From positions 27,729,249 through 27,793,248 of the forward strand of contig CM045735.1 of assembly GCA_024760905.1 (NCBI GenBank): a stretch of DNA of 64,000 nt. Direction: 5' to 3'. Made by a program: the position numbers and the translations under genes. The notes under the pieces are model-generated. The model saw nothing but the letters and a program-made list of their open reading frames with translations, did not search any database and had not been told where the DNA came from. This document shows, piece by piece, positions 1-11,221 of this stretch; the first letter of the stretch is position 1; the number at the start of each line of letters is the position of its first letter. This DNA comes from Plotosus lineatus. Lineage: Eukaryota > Chordata > Actinopteri > Siluriformes > Plotosidae.

Positions 1-1611
1 TAATGTAAAGCCTTGTATGTAAGTTACAATGTGCACAACCCCTCCCTCTCATGTCTTTATAATTGTTACACACTGGGCCCACCTCCATGCACACTCTTGC
101 AAGTGTGCATCTAATGTCCAGGCAGGGACTGACAATATCATAGTTGTAATTACCCTTTAATATTTTATGTATCAATTATAAAAACTTTGTGATTTATTTC
201 CATGAAGAAATAAACTAATAATTATTTAATATAAACTGGATATAAACACTACAACACTAAAGCACTGTATGTATGGATCTCCTGAGCAATATGACAGGCT
301 TTAAGTCCAAAGCTTGATCATCATCAGTGACATTTTAAAAAGCTTATTATTACTGTACTTCTTGTAATAATTGATTATATTTATATTAACTATTTAACTA
401 CAAATCAATTTTTTTTCAAATCACACACAGTTCTTCCAAGTATGAGTTTGATTATAAAGATATCCTAAAAAGTAAAATAATTAATTGTCATTGGTAGTTA
501 AATGCACTCATTTAATAATGTTTGTCCACATGCAACTTTTCGTCTAAACTGCACAAACAAAACCTGTAAAAAAAACTTTATGTATACTATTATATTAGTT
601 AGACTACATATTCAGAAAATGTTTTAATAATTAAACATTGTACACTGCAAATACCATTTCTCAGGAAAAGCCCACCACTACAGTGTATGTGTGTGTGTGT
701 GTATATATATTTTCAACATTTTCCCAAGTGTACAGAGAGTACAGTACTCTTTTTTGACCATTTTTATGTACGAATCAGATGATATGCTGTGGCGAATCTC
801 GAGAACGGGAAAACTCCAAAAAGAAAACAAGAAGAGGATTAAAAAGCATAACACAGACATCTTACCACCTCCCCCTAGTGTACATTTTGTATGTTTAGGA
901 AAATGTTGAAAATGTTGAATGACCCTTTGGCCAACTCAAATGGTGGGGATTAAATAACCGAAGTAGAAGAAATTAATCACACTAAAACATAAACACACTC
1001 AACATGACATACTATTCAATAATTTTGGCTAGAATTACAAGCAAGAAGGCTTACCTGAGTGGGACAAATAGGTAAATTCAGGAAAAGATGTTGTAGTCCC
1101 TTTTGGAGAGTGTAAGACTTATGGATATTCAAGGTGAACAGTGCCTTGGGGTATTAAAACAAGTTGTTTATGAATTTCCTTTCAAGTGGAGCCCTCCTCC
1201 GTTGTTCTGGTGACATATTACGTTTGAGCTGAGGTCCCTTGATAATTCCATAATTTTTTCCTGATGTCTGATACACACCTGCACACATCTCAAAAGAGAT
1301 ATTATTAACATTGTCATTCACATCACATACATACTCTATATACTTCATGATGAACAACAATAATAGGCTGGGTGCAAATGCACATAGTCATTGTTGAACT
1401 AGTAAAAGAATTGAATAAGAATTACTTTACAGTCCTTGGCAGGCAGTTCATAACAATATTAATATGAATGTTGTTCCAAGGGTTTTGTTATTTTATTTAT
1501 TGACCTTTCTTAAATCTGTGGCATACACTGAGGCAACTCACTTCATTAGAACATAAAATAAAATGGCTGTCTTAACTGGCCAATTAGATAGGACATGCTA
1601 TAATTATATAT
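1..1611. other. AT-rich stretch without a recognisable gene
   Basis: This stretch is AT-rich and carries only short, unrelated open frames. A short TG/TA microsatellite lies at about 684-710. I see no transposon ends, splice-flanked exons or RNA gene that I can support. Confidence 0.5.
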
Positions 1612-2179
1612 GGTTTCATGCCAAGAAAGAACAACAGTTTGGTTTCATGCCAAGAAAGAGCACCACAGAAGAGGTGTTTGCTTTGAAGATGTTAATAGAG
1701 AAGTACAGAGAAGGCCAGAGGGAGCTAAATTGTGCCTTTGTGGATCTGGAGAAAGCATATTACAGGGTGCCGAGAGAGGAGCTGTGGTATTGTATGAGGA
1801 AGTCTGGAGTAGCAGAGAAGTATGTTAGAGTGGTGCAGGGCATATATGAGAGATGGAAGACGGTGGTGAGGTGTGTTTTCGTTGTGACAGAAGAGTTCAA
1901 GGTGGCGGTGGGACTGCATCAAGGGTCAGCTCTGAGCCCCTTCTTGTTTGCTATGGTGATGGACAGGCTGACAGACGAGGTAAGACAAGAATCTCCGTGG
2001 ACTATAATGTTTGCAGATGACATTGTGATCTGTAGTGAGAGCAGAGAACAAGTGGAGGAAAATCTAGAGAGGTGGAGGTATGCCCTCGAAAGGGGAGGAA
2101 TGAAAGTTAGCCACAGTAAAACAGAATACATGTTGTGTGAACAACAAGGACCCAAGAGGAATGGTGAGGTTACAGGGAG
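1612..2179 (+). pseudogene. RTE-like LINE fragment, reverse transcriptase core
   Basis: This is an internal piece of the RTE-like reverse transcriptase. It reads from the QFGFMPRKSTT block through [27 protein letters not shown] and the catalytic MFADDIVIC motif. A short duplication of the QFGFMPRKST-coding sequence sits at its 5' edge. The fragment ends abruptly at the 3' tail of the oppositely oriented RTE copy that follows, so it was probably cut by that insertion or by rearrangement. It lacks the endonuclease and the C-terminal half and is not functional on its own. Confidence 0.88.
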
Positions 2180-2217
2180 TTCTTCTTTTCCTCTTCTTTT
2201 CCTTTCGGCTGTTCCCT

Positions 2218-5200
2218 TCAGGGGTCGCCACAGCAAATGATCTGCCTCCATCTCTCCCTATCCTCTGCATCTTCTACTCTTACTCCAACGACCTTCATGT
2301 CCGTCTTCACTGCATCCATAAATCTTCTCTTTGGTCTTCCTCTGGGCCTTTTGCCTGGTAGTTCCAACCTCAGCATCCTACGACCAATATACTCACTATC
2401 CCTCCTCTGTACATGTCCAAACCATCTCAATCTAGCCTCTCTGACTTTGTCTCCAAAACATCTAACATGTGCTGTCCCTCTGATGTACTCATTTCTGATC
2501 CTATCCATCCTCGTTACTCCCAAAGAGAACCTCAACATTTTCATCTCTGCTACCTCCAACTCTGACTCCTGTCTTTTCCCCAGGGCCACTGTCTCTAAAC
2601 CATACAACATTGCTGGCCTCATCACCGTCTTGTACACTTTTCCCTTCATTCTTGCCGATACTCTCCTATCACACATCACACGGACACTTTTCTCCATCCA
2701 TTCCAACCTGCCTGCATGCGCTTCTTCACCTCTTTTCCACACTCTCCATTGCTCTGGATTGTTGAGCCTAAGTACTTAAAATCCTCCACCTTCTTTATCT
2801 CTGCCCCTGTAACCTCAAAGTTTCTCTTGGGTCCTTGTCGTTCACACACATGTATTCTGTCTTACTAAGACTAACCTTCAATCCCCTCCTTTCCAGGGCA
2901 TACCTCCACCTCTCTAGATTTTCCTCCACTTGGTCTCTGCTCTCACTACAGATCACTATGTCATCTGCAAACATCATAGTCCATGGAGATTCTTGTCTAA
3001 CCTCATCTGTTAGCCTGTCCATCACCATAGCAAACAAGAAGGGGCTGAGAGCTGACCCTTGATGCAGTCCCACCTCCACCTTGAACTCTTCTGTCACACC
3101 GACAGCACACCTCACCACTGTCTTACATCTATCATACATGTCCTGCACCACTCTAACATACTTCTCTGTCACTCCAGACTTCCTCATACAATACCACAGT
3201 TCTTCTCTCGGCACCCTGTCATATGCTTTCTCCAGATCCACAAAGGCACAATGCAGCTCCTTCTGACCTTCTCTGTACTTCTCTATTAACATCCTCAAAG
3301 CAAACACTGCATCTGTGGTGCTCTTTCTTGGCATGAAACCAAACTGTTGTTCACAAATGCTGACCTCTGCCCTTAGTCTTGCTTCCACTATTCGTTCCCA
3401 TAGCTTCATTGTATGGCTCATCAACTTTATCCCTCTGTAGTTGCCACAACTCTGTACATCTCCCTTGTTCTTAAAAATGGGCACAAGCACACTTCTCCTC
3501 CATTCCTCTGGCATCTGCTCACTTTCTAAGACCTTGTTGAATATTCTTGTCAGAAAATCTACTGCTACCTCCCCTAGACACTTCCATACCTCAACTGGTA
3601 TGTCATCAGGGCCAACTACCTTTCCACTCTTCATCCTCTTCAATGCCCTCCTCACTTCTCCTTTACTAATCTTTGCTACTTCCTGCTCCTCAACGGTCAC
3701 CCCTTCTACTCTTTTTTCTCTCTCATTTTCCTCATTGATCAGCTCTTCAAAGTACTCTTTCCATCTTCCCAGCACACTTCTGTCATCAGTCAATACATTT
3801 CCCTCTCTGTCCTTTATCACTCTAACGTGCTGCACGTCTTTCCCATCTCTATTTCTCTGCTGTGCTAACCTGTATAGATCATTTTCTCCCTCCTTACTGT
3901 TCAACCTATCATACAAGTCATCATACGCCCTCTGTTTGGCCTTTGACATTGCTACCTTACGCCTTACGCTGTGTCTCCCTGTACTCCTGTTTACTCTGTT
4001 CGGTCCTCTCAATGTCCCACTTCTTCTGAACTAACCTCTTCCTTTGTACACACTCCTGCACTTCCTCATTCCACCACCAAGTTTCCTTATCTACTTTCCT
4101 TCCAGAGGACACACCAAGTACTCTCCTACCGGTCTCCCTGATCACATTGGCTGTGGTTGTCCAGTCCTCTGGAAGACCACACCAAGTACTCTCCTACCGG
4201 TCTCCCTGATCACATTGGCTGTGGTTGTCCAGTCCTCTGGAAGCACTTCCTGACTACCCAAAGCCTGTTTCAACTCCTCCTTGAAGACAACACGACACTC
4301 TTCCTTTTTCAGCTTCCACCACTTTGTCTTCTGCTCTGCCTTTGCCTTTTTCACCTTTCTCACCATCAGTGTCATCCTGCACACCACCATCCTATGCTGT
4401 TTGGCAACACTCTCACCCACTACTACTTTGCAGTCACTGACTTCCTTCAAATTACATCGCCTACACAAGACAAGATGTAGTCTACCTGTGTGCTCTTACC
4501 TCCGCTTTCATAAGTCACCCTATGCTTCTGTTTCTTCTTGAAGAAAATATTCACCACAACCATTTCCATCCTTTTTGCAAAATCGATCAACATCTGTCCT
4601 TCTGTGTTCCTGTCCTGGATACAAAACCTGCCCATCACTTCCTCGTCCCCTCTGTTGCCTGCACCAACATGTCCATTGAAGTTTGCTCCAATGACCACTC
4701 TTTAACCTCTGGGGGTACTCTGCATCACTTCATCTAACTCACTCCAGAATCTCTCCTTCTCTTCTAGCTTACATCCTGCCTGTGGGGCATAAGCACTAAC
4801 AACACTGAGCATCACGCCTTCAATTTCTAACTTGAGACTCATCACTCTGTCTGACACTCTTTTCACTTCTAGAACATTCTTGAAAAACCCCTCCTTCAAG
4901 ATGACTCCTACTCCATTTCTCTTCCCATCCACACCATTATAAAACAGTTTAAACCCTGCTCCTAAGCTTCTAGTCTTGCTACCTTTCCACCTTGTCTCTT
5001 GAACACACAGTATGTCCACCTTCCTCCTCTGCATCATGTCAGCCAGCTCCCTATCTTTTCCTTGCATAGTTCCAACATTCAAAGTCCCTACTCTCAGTCC
5101 GAGGCTCACGCATTTCCTCTTCTCTCTCTGCCTACGGACACGCCTCCTGCCTCTCCTTCTTCGACGTCTTCGACCAACAGTAGTCCAATTTCCATCAGCA

Positions 5201-5343
5201 CCCTGTTGGTTGACAGCACTGATGGCGGTCGTTGTTAACCCGGGCCTCGACCGATCCGGTATGAATTCTGTATTGATCATTTGCATTTTTAAATGTGGCA
5301 GAAGTTTTACGCCGGATGCCCTTCCTGTCGCAATCCTCTGCAT
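2218..5343 (-). pseudogene. Broken EN-RT polyprotein of the RTE copy
   Basis: Coding sequence starts near 5343 with a region ending in a run of arginines, then the endonuclease motifs GTLNVGT and VQETRWKG. A TAA near 4702 stops this frame just before the catalytic GANFNGHVG block, which resumes at about 4698. The linker (about 4468-3957) is disrupted by a 68-bp tandem duplication. The RT is open for 405 codons (4012-2795) and contains [43 protein letters not shown] and MFADDIVIC. The C-terminal domain with MRPAMLYGLETVAL and RLRWFGHVQRR is in another frame (2742-2218). The A-run at the EN/RT boundary has six adenines here, so that junction is in frame, unlike in the two TSD-flanked copies. 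Confidence 0.9.
4111..4246. repeat. 68-bp tandem duplication inside the RTE linker
   Basis: Two head-to-tail copies, 4111-4178 and 4179-4246, start with ACACCAAGTACTCTCC and end in CCTCTGGAAGACC-like sequence. The period of 68 is not a multiple of three, so the duplication shifts the reading frame. Similar sequence at both borders (AGAGGAC/GGAAGACC) suggests replication slippage or microhomology repair after insertion. Confidence 0.9.
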
Positions 5344-5411
5344 TTATCCGGGCTTGGGACCGGCATAAGGGGAAGAGACACTGGTTAGTGCCCCCCCGCC
5401 TCATGGCTGCA

Positions 5412-5464
5412 TTTGTATATATATATGTGCATATTGCATTCGTATATATATATGTATATATGTG

Positions 5465-5509
<45 letters not shown>

Positions 5510-5514
5510 GTGTA
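5412..5514. repeat. TA/TG microsatellite
   Basis: An imperfect TATATG/TGTATA stretch leads into a pure TA run at about 5476-5507. It abuts the 5' end of the RTE copy, so the exact 5' boundary and any target-site duplication cannot be read here. Confidence 0.85.
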
Positions 5515-5894
5515 TATGTTTTCCTTTAAAAAAAAAATGGGCAAAAATCCGGTGACTGGAAGTACCAATCTCAAGAGACATCTTAGGAGTCTTGCACCTG
5601 CAATGGCTGCAAAAGGTGGCTTTACAAAGGAGTGGCTAGTTATGCAGAGTAAAGATTTCTGCTTTTTGTACTTTTTTGTTTGAGTCACATCAACAAATAT
5701 TTTGCATCTTCAATGTTGGTGGCCTGTTGTATATATTCACTGATAACTCCCCCCAAAATAAATCAATTTTAATTGATTAATATATAATATATAAAAAAAA
5801 ACTTTTCCCAAAGTAACAAAAATTTACAGATTGCATAACACCATATATCTAATTACTAAACACGAACAAGTTTACTTATTGAATTACTCAATAT
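5515..5894. other. No clear gene; possible zinc-finger scrap
   Basis: An open stretch at about 5538-5683 reads GKNPVTGSTNLKRHLRS, which faintly recalls the last helix of a BED-type zinc finger of hAT-related proteins. No cysteine pair is visible, so I do not call a gene. The rest is AT-rich. Confidence 0.3.
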
Positions 5895-6172
5895 ATTGTA
5901 GTAATCCCCCAGTGGCACTAACTGGGTTATCAAACACCGGCCATGTTTCTCACTATCTATCTTGTGAGGCACGTAAAAGAATCATTGCTGACTTTCGACA
6001 AGAGTAGGCTGCAAACCCGTCAGCGTGTTTCCGCCCTGCGATGGCCTGGCGAGCTGTCCAGGGTGTACTCTGCCCTTGCCCGGAGTTGGCTGGGATGGAC
6101 ACCAGCCTCCCCGAGACCCTAATTAGGATTAAGCAGTTGCACAAAATGAACAGATGAACAGATTGTAGTAAT
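5895..6172 (+). mobile_element. 5'-truncated SINE, type B tail, with TSD
   Basis: The body at 5906-6161 begins within the shared SINE body (CCCCAGTGGCACTAACTGGG) and ends with the type B tail (GATGGCCTGGCGAGCTGTCC ... GGATTAAGCAGTTGCACAAAATGAACAG). It is flanked by an 11-bp direct repeat ATTGTAGTAAT at 5895-5905 and 6162-6172, which proves retrotransposition with 5' truncation. The tRNA-like head is missing. Confidence 0.9.
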
Positions 6173-6868
6173 AAAAGGAATGTTTCTTACACTGCACCAG
6201 GGTACCTGCAGTGTATTCTCTAGAAATCACACCTCTGAGAGTTAAAAGGACTTGTGCACACCTGCTACACCCCAGAACTCCCCTTCATTAATTCACATCT
6301 ATTATATAGCACATCTTGTGGCTCTCTAAATTTAACTTCCTTACCGGATAAACAAGCCTCCAGTTCAAGTCACTTGGGACCTTGTTTTCTCAAAACATTT
6401 TCCTTCAGACTTCGTGACACACATACATACGCTAGATTAATGTGTTTATTATAGGCTTCAGCAAAAATAAAAACTAACATTTTAATCACTGTTACCAGCT
6501 ATATACTTGTTACAGTTGGAACATGTTATTTTTTGCTCTCAAACTTTTATTTTCCATATTTCTGACAAGTCCTCAAATGAAGGATGTAATAAAAGGGGTT
6601 TAAGCAGTGTTTTCAAAAAGAACAGTGTATTGATTTAAAAATTAAACAGTTAAAGCATGTAGGCCAAGTAATTTATATAATTGAAATCATTTTGAGTTTG
6701 CATATTTGTTCTGCAGTACAAACATATTTTATTAATTCAAGTGCCATTATCAGTGCATAACATTTTGGCAGAGAGGGTGTGAACGCACATCCTCAGAAAA
6801 TGGAGAGGAGCCAAGTACAATCGAGTAAAATGATGATGAGTTTAAATGTGACTAATTCTTGGCATCTA
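6173..6868. other. AT-rich DNA without a recognisable feature
   Basis: I see only short random open frames and no repeat ends between the SINE and the Tc1 element. The last two bases are the TA target of the Tc1 element. Confidence 0.45.
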
Positions 6869-7404
6869 CACTGCCCGCTGTAATTATTGCCACAGCTGGT
6901 TAAGATGTGTTAAAGGCCTTAAAATTAATTTTATTTTTATTGTAGAAGAATACTCTCAAACTAAAAATTTTAGAAAAATGTAACCCACAACACAAGTGAA
7001 GTTTAAGGGGAGGAAAAAATCCTTTAGTACAAAATAGTTATTTTTCATAAAATCAACTGTTTCACAATTATTGGCACCCCTAGCAATTCCAAAGAAATAA
7101 ATGTGACTCAGGATTTTAATAGCCATTTGTGCTATAATTCTTGTGCGGTTGTTCAAGGAGTCAAGTTACAAACAGAAAAGAAGGCTCAAATCAACAACAC
7201 ACAAACTGCTATAAAATAAATACATAAAAATTCTATATTTAAAAGGGCCTTACACTTACAACTGAAGTATTTCTCTCATTTCTACAGTATTTTACAAAGT
7301 TGCACAGAGTATCTCTTAACATTTAATTAGTAATTAATCACTTGTTTCTCTGGGGAATAAATATGATGTGGCACAGAGGCCATTTCTCTTATCCACTCTT
7401 CAAC

Positions 7405-8229
7405 ATGGGAAACACAAAGGAACACGCCATTCAAGTAAGGCAGATCTGTGTCAATCTTCACATGTCAGGCAACGGCTATAAGAAAATAGCAGTCAGAGGA
7501 ATCATTAAGAAGTTTAAAACAACTGGAACAGTGATAAACAAGTCTGGCTGAGAATGCAAATGTATTTTTTCACCATGCACAGTGACGAGGATGGTAAGAG
7601 AAATTAAAAAAGTTCTCCAAACCTCACTGTTAAAGAATTGCAACAAATGGCAGCATCTTGGGGTAACAAAGTCTCCAGAACAGCCATCACGTGCTATCTA
7701 CATGCCAACAAGCTGTCTGGGAGGCATGCATGGATAAACCTTTTCTCACTGTCTGTCTGTCTTCCTTTCAGCTTTTTCCCTTTTACTCGGGAGTCGCCAC
7801 AACGAATCATCTGATTCGCACGTTTGATTTGGCAGAGGTTTTTACGTCGGATGCCCTTCCTGTCACAACCCTTTTTAGCAAGGGACAGAAACACGCTGAC
7901 GACTTTGCAGCCTGATCTTTATGAAAGTCAGCAATGGTTCTTTTACATGCCTCACACCATAGACAGTGAGAGACATGGCCCGCCTTTGATAACCCAGTTA
8001 GCTGCACTGGGGACAATGACAACCTTGTGGAGAGTGGGACTCAAGCCCCCAACCTTAGGATCAGCAATCCAGCGCCCTTTACCACCAGGCGTCCACTGCC
8101 TCGCTAAACCTTTTCTCACTCATAATCATAAATAAAAAAACGTCTGGAGTTCACTAAGCAGTACTGGGAATTCAATTGGTACCATGTGCTTAGGGCAGAT
8201 GAGAATAAGATAGACCTTTTTTTTTGCCA
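7405..8229 (+). pseudogene. Tc1 transposase, N-terminal and first catalytic part (decayed)
   Basis: From the ATG at 7405 the frame reads MGNTKEHAIQVRQICVNLHM, the first helix-turn-helix of Tc1 transposases, followed by GIIKKFKTTGTV and a stop at 7549. Past the stop, other frames keep recognisable pieces: TRMVREIKK (second DNA-binding helix region) and LHANKLSGRHA. The SINE at 7751-8104 interrupts the gene. It resumes with sequence resembling the WSDETKIELF block, here ADENKIDL, which holds the first catalytic Asp of the DD34E triad. The gene is cut again by the hAT-like insertion. Confidence 0.82.
7735..8120 (-). mobile_element. SINE with RTE-derived tail, 16-bp TSD
   Basis: The body at 7751-8104 is flanked by the exact 16-bp repeat TAAACCTTTTCTCACT (7735-7750 and 8105-8120) and sits inside the Tc1 transposase. 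On the minus strand it starts with a tRNA-like head and a B-box-like stretch, continues through the shared SINE body, and then carries a segment matching the RTE 5' leader (GGTTGTGACAGGAAGGGCAT) and the RTE 3' terminus (GGCGACTCCCGAGTAAAAGG...AAAGCTGAAAGG). It lacks coding capacity and would depend on LINE enzymes. Confidence 0.9.
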
Positions 8230-8242
8230 ACAAACACTAAAC

Positions 8243-9050
8243 CAGGGGTCCCCAAACTTTTTCCTGCAAGGGCCACATAACTTTTCCATTCTCTGATGGG
8301 GGGCCGAGGTCAGTTTGTTACAGAAAAAGTGTGACGATTGCAGGACTGCCTAAACGTAAACATTTGTTGTTTTCCAGGAAGCCATGCATAACCAGATATT
8401 AGTAACCCTTTCCGGGAACTTCACAGAAAAAGTCAGGAAATAAATTAAAAAAAAAAACAACAACACTGGTGGCTATCAGTTAAGACCCGAAAGCTGCCCG
8501 AACAGACGACTGGTTCACCCGAGGCTGGTGTACAAATGTATTCTCCTGAGCTAACAGTCCATTTTTTAGCTTTGAGAGTTTGTCTACTTTCATTTGGCCT
8601 TGCAAGCGATCATACTTGTCTTTGTGACGGGTTTCAGTGTGTCAGTGCAGATTGCATTCTTTGAATACCGCCACTCTGTCTTGACAAATGATACAAACAA
8701 CCTTTTCTTTGCACTAAACAAAAAAAGAATCATTTGTTCACTGCAGGTGAAGTACCCTGCATTCTGAATTAAATTTTCTCTTCTATAACCTTTTCACCAT
8801 TATTCCATTCTATTTGACAGGGGAGAGTCTAGGATTTCTTTCTTTTTTTTTTTTTTTTTTTGGGGGGTTTCAGATGGGGGCAGACGGCAAACACGTGGAG
8901 TAGAATGTTATGTTCTGGGTGTGTATTAGTCTTGATCGTGTGGCCAGACTAAAAAAATAATCATAATGGATCTCTGGTATTGTTCAGGGCGCCGGGTCAA
9001 ATGTGGAAGCGGGCTGTTCTGGCCCGTGAGCCATAGTTTGGGGACCACTA
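8243..9050 (-). mobile_element. hAT-like element with BED-finger relic
   Basis: The ends CAGGGGTCCCCAAACT and AGTTTGGGGACCACTA form terminal inverted repeats. The flanking octamers CACTAAAC and TACTAAAT agree in 6 of 8 positions, as expected for an aged 8-bp hAT target duplication. On the minus strand at about 8530-8710, broken frames read CIICQDRVAVFKECNL and HKDKYDRLQGQM. This resembles the BED zinc finger at the start of ZBED/SCAND3-like hAT transposases. The 808-bp length leaves no room for the catalytic domain, so this is an internally deleted element. Confidence 0.8.
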
Positions 9051-9566
9051 TACTAAATGCATCTGGTGGGACACAAAAGATGAGTATAAAGAAAAGCACT
9101 TCATACCCCTATGAAGTATGGGGGAGGATCGGTGATGCTGTGCTCCTGTTTATCTTCCAGAGGCCCTGGGAACCTTGTTAAGGTGCAAAGTGTAATGAAT
9201 GCTTTGAAACCAGAACCAAGACATTTTAAATTAAAATCTGGTGGCCTCTGCTCGAAAGCTGAAGATGGGTCGTCGCTGGGTCTTTCAGCAAGATAAATGA
9301 CATGTGGCCAGATCTACACAGACATGGTTTACCAGACTCAAGCTTTTCCCATGGGCATCTCATTCCCCATATCTCAACCACTTTGAAAACCTGTGGAATG
9401 AGCTGAAGAGGAGAGAACAGAGTAGAGGATCCAGGTTGCTGGATGATTTAGAAAGATTGTGCCCTTTCTATGTTGTCTCATATTGTAGTGCATTATCGAA
9501 GAAGAATAGATCCTATTTTGTTGGTAAAATGGAGTTGTACAAAGTTTTAACATCGGGGTGCTAATA
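9051..9566 (+). pseudogene. Tc1 transposase, C-terminal part (decayed)
   Basis: The Tc1 transposase resumes after the hAT-like insertion. Readable blocks in shifting frames are MKYGGGSVMLC (usual KYGGGSVMVW), RRWVFQQD with the second catalytic Asp, FPWASHSPYLNHFENLWNEL with the catalytic Glu, then LDDLERL. The order and spacing fit the DD34E fold. Several stops and frameshifts separate the blocks, so no functional enzyme can be made. Confidence 0.88.
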
Positions 9567-9879
9567 ATTGTGGTACTCATAATCTGATGTAAAATAATTT
9601 TTTAATGTTGGATTTTTCATCCACTGAATAAATGCTCTTGGATTAAAGGTTGAATTTTCCTCTTTTTCAAATTGTGGTCTTATATTATTTAGAGGAAAAA
9701 ACTGAATTTATGAGAAGATCAAGAACATATTTGCGGTGCCAGTAATTATGGAGGGCAATGTATGTATGTGTTTTCTCTGTGGCCATTAATGAGAGAACTT
9801 TTGTTGGAAAGCATAGAGCTCAGCTGTTCCTATTAATTGGTCAATAAGTTTGTACAGATCTCAGTAGGGATTTTGATCA

Positions 9880-11221
9880 GATTTTCATTGTTACTCCTGA
9901 ATCCTAGGTTCAACCATTGATCAGATCCTCCTCTCCAGCACCCCTAAATAGATTTTCCTGGGTAGACTGAGGAGTGTGATTCCACAACAATTGGAACACA
10001 CCTTCTGGTCCCCCTTTTTAAAAAGAGGGGCAACCACCCCAGTTTGCCAATCCAGAGGTACAGTCCCCAATGACCACACAATGTTGTAGAGATGTGTCAA
10101 ACAAGACAGTCCTACAACATGCAGAGCCTTGAAATATTCAGGGCAGATCTCATCCACCCTCGGAGCCTAACCACCAACAAGCTTTTTGACTACCCCAGTG
10201 ATCTCAGACCTCAGTGGGTGGTCCCAAACCCCTAAGGTATTCCTCCTCCATGGAGGGCGTATTGTTGAGATAGAGGAGGTACTCAAAGTATTCCTTCCAC
10301 CTCCGGATAACATCCCCAGTCAAGGTGAGCACATCCCCACTTCCACTGTAAACAGTATTTGTGGAGAACTGCTTTCATCTTCTGAGGCGTCAAATGGTGG
10401 TCCAGAACCTTTTTGAGGCCAAGTGATAATCGCTTTTCAGGCCCTCACCGAACTCTTTCATGCCCAAGATTTTGCACCGGTGACAGCATGTTTGGCCTGC
10501 CAGTACCTGTCTGCTGCCTCAAGAGTCCCACAGGCCAATAAGAACTGATATGCCTCCTTTTTCAGCTGGATGGCCCCCTTCACCCTTCACCGCAGGTGTC
10601 CACTACCAGGTTCGTGGCTTACCACCATGATAGGCACCGATGACCTTCCAGACACAACTATGGGCTGCTGCCTCAATAATGGAAGAGCAAAACATGGCCC
10701 ATTCGGATTCCATGTTACCCGCCTCCTTCAGAATGTGGTTGTAGCTCTGCCGGAGGTGGAACTTAAAGGCTCCTCTGATAGCATACTCTGCAAAAAGTTC
10801 CCAGGAGACCCTCACTACACGCTTGGGTCTGCCAGGGCTGGAGGGTGGCCTCCCCACCATCAAAGCCAGCTCACTGCCAGGTGGTGATCATTTGACAGCT
10901 CAAATCATCTCTTCACCTGAGTGTCCAGAACATACATCCGCAAGTCTAGTGACATAACTAGAGAGTTGATCATCAAACTGTGGTCTAGGGGGTCCTGTTG
11001 CCAAATGCACTTTTGGGCACCCTTATGTTTAAATATGGTGTTCATGATGGACAAACCATGACAAGCACAGAATTCCAACAATAAAACACCATTGAGGTTC
11101 AGACTGGAGAGGCCATACCTACCAATTACAGTACACCCTTTCAGGTCACAATATTGTAGCCCACATGCATTTGGTGAGTAAGCCCAAACAACAGTCAGGA
11201 CCCATCTCCCCACCCAAAGCC
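9880..11221 (-). pseudogene. Rex1-like LINE, EN to early RT (3' part)
   Basis: Read on the minus strand from 11221 downwards: the end of an endonuclease (VLTVVWAYSPNACG, NLNGVLLLEFCACHGLSIMN, VLDTQVKR), a poorly open linker, then the start of the reverse transcriptase (DEICPEYFKALHVVGLSCLT, PLDWQTGVVAPLFKKGD, GITLLSLPRKIYLGVLERRI). Near 9890 it reaches a PRIQE block and stops, so most of the RT is missing. The blocks are those of the common fish LINE that I assign tentatively to Rex1. At 11221/11222 it joins an RTE fragment directly. Confidence 0.78.
10782..11221. repeat. 440-bp duplicated Rex1 segment, copy A
   Basis: By eye this segment is identical, base for base, to 14034-14473 and lies in the same orientation 3,252 bp upstream. 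The similarity starts at CATACTCTGCAAAAAG and stops after CCCACCCAAAGCC. Outside these points the flanks differ: Rex1 continues on the left of copy A, and an RTE fragment follows on its right. Confidence 0.9.

Larger units (their letters stand above)
2180..5411 (-). mobile_element. Near full-length RTE-like LINE (copy at 2.2-5.4 kb)
   Basis: On the minus strand this copy runs from a 5' leader (GCAGCCATGAGG-type start near 5411) to the 3' terminus at 2180, which ends in GAA-rich sequence after the conserved AGGGAACAGCCGAAAGG block. The order is arginine-rich N-terminus, apurinic-type endonuclease, linker, reverse transcriptase and C-terminal domain. This agrees with the RTE clade, whose elements are about 3.2 kb with a single long frame, a short 3' UTR and a microsatellite tail. 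It is a dead copy with a stop in the endonuclease, a tandem duplication in the linker and a frameshift after the RT core. Confidence 0.92.
6869..9760 (+). mobile_element. Tc1-type DNA transposon, interrupted
   Basis: The left end CACTGCCCGCTGTAATTATT pairs with the right end AATTATGGAGGGCAATG as imperfect terminal inverted repeats, and both ends are flanked by TA (6867-6868, 9761-9762). Tc1/mariner elements integrate at TA, so the boundaries are well supported. Inside lie two pieces of a Tc1 transposase, split by a SINE (7751-8104) and by a hAT-like element (8243-9050). Without the inserts the element would be about 1.7 kb, a normal Tc1 size. It is inactive. Confidence 0.9.

Noticed and set aside
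5538..5683. BED zinc-finger gene
   Set aside because: Only one helix-like block is visible, without the cysteine pair and with no support around it.
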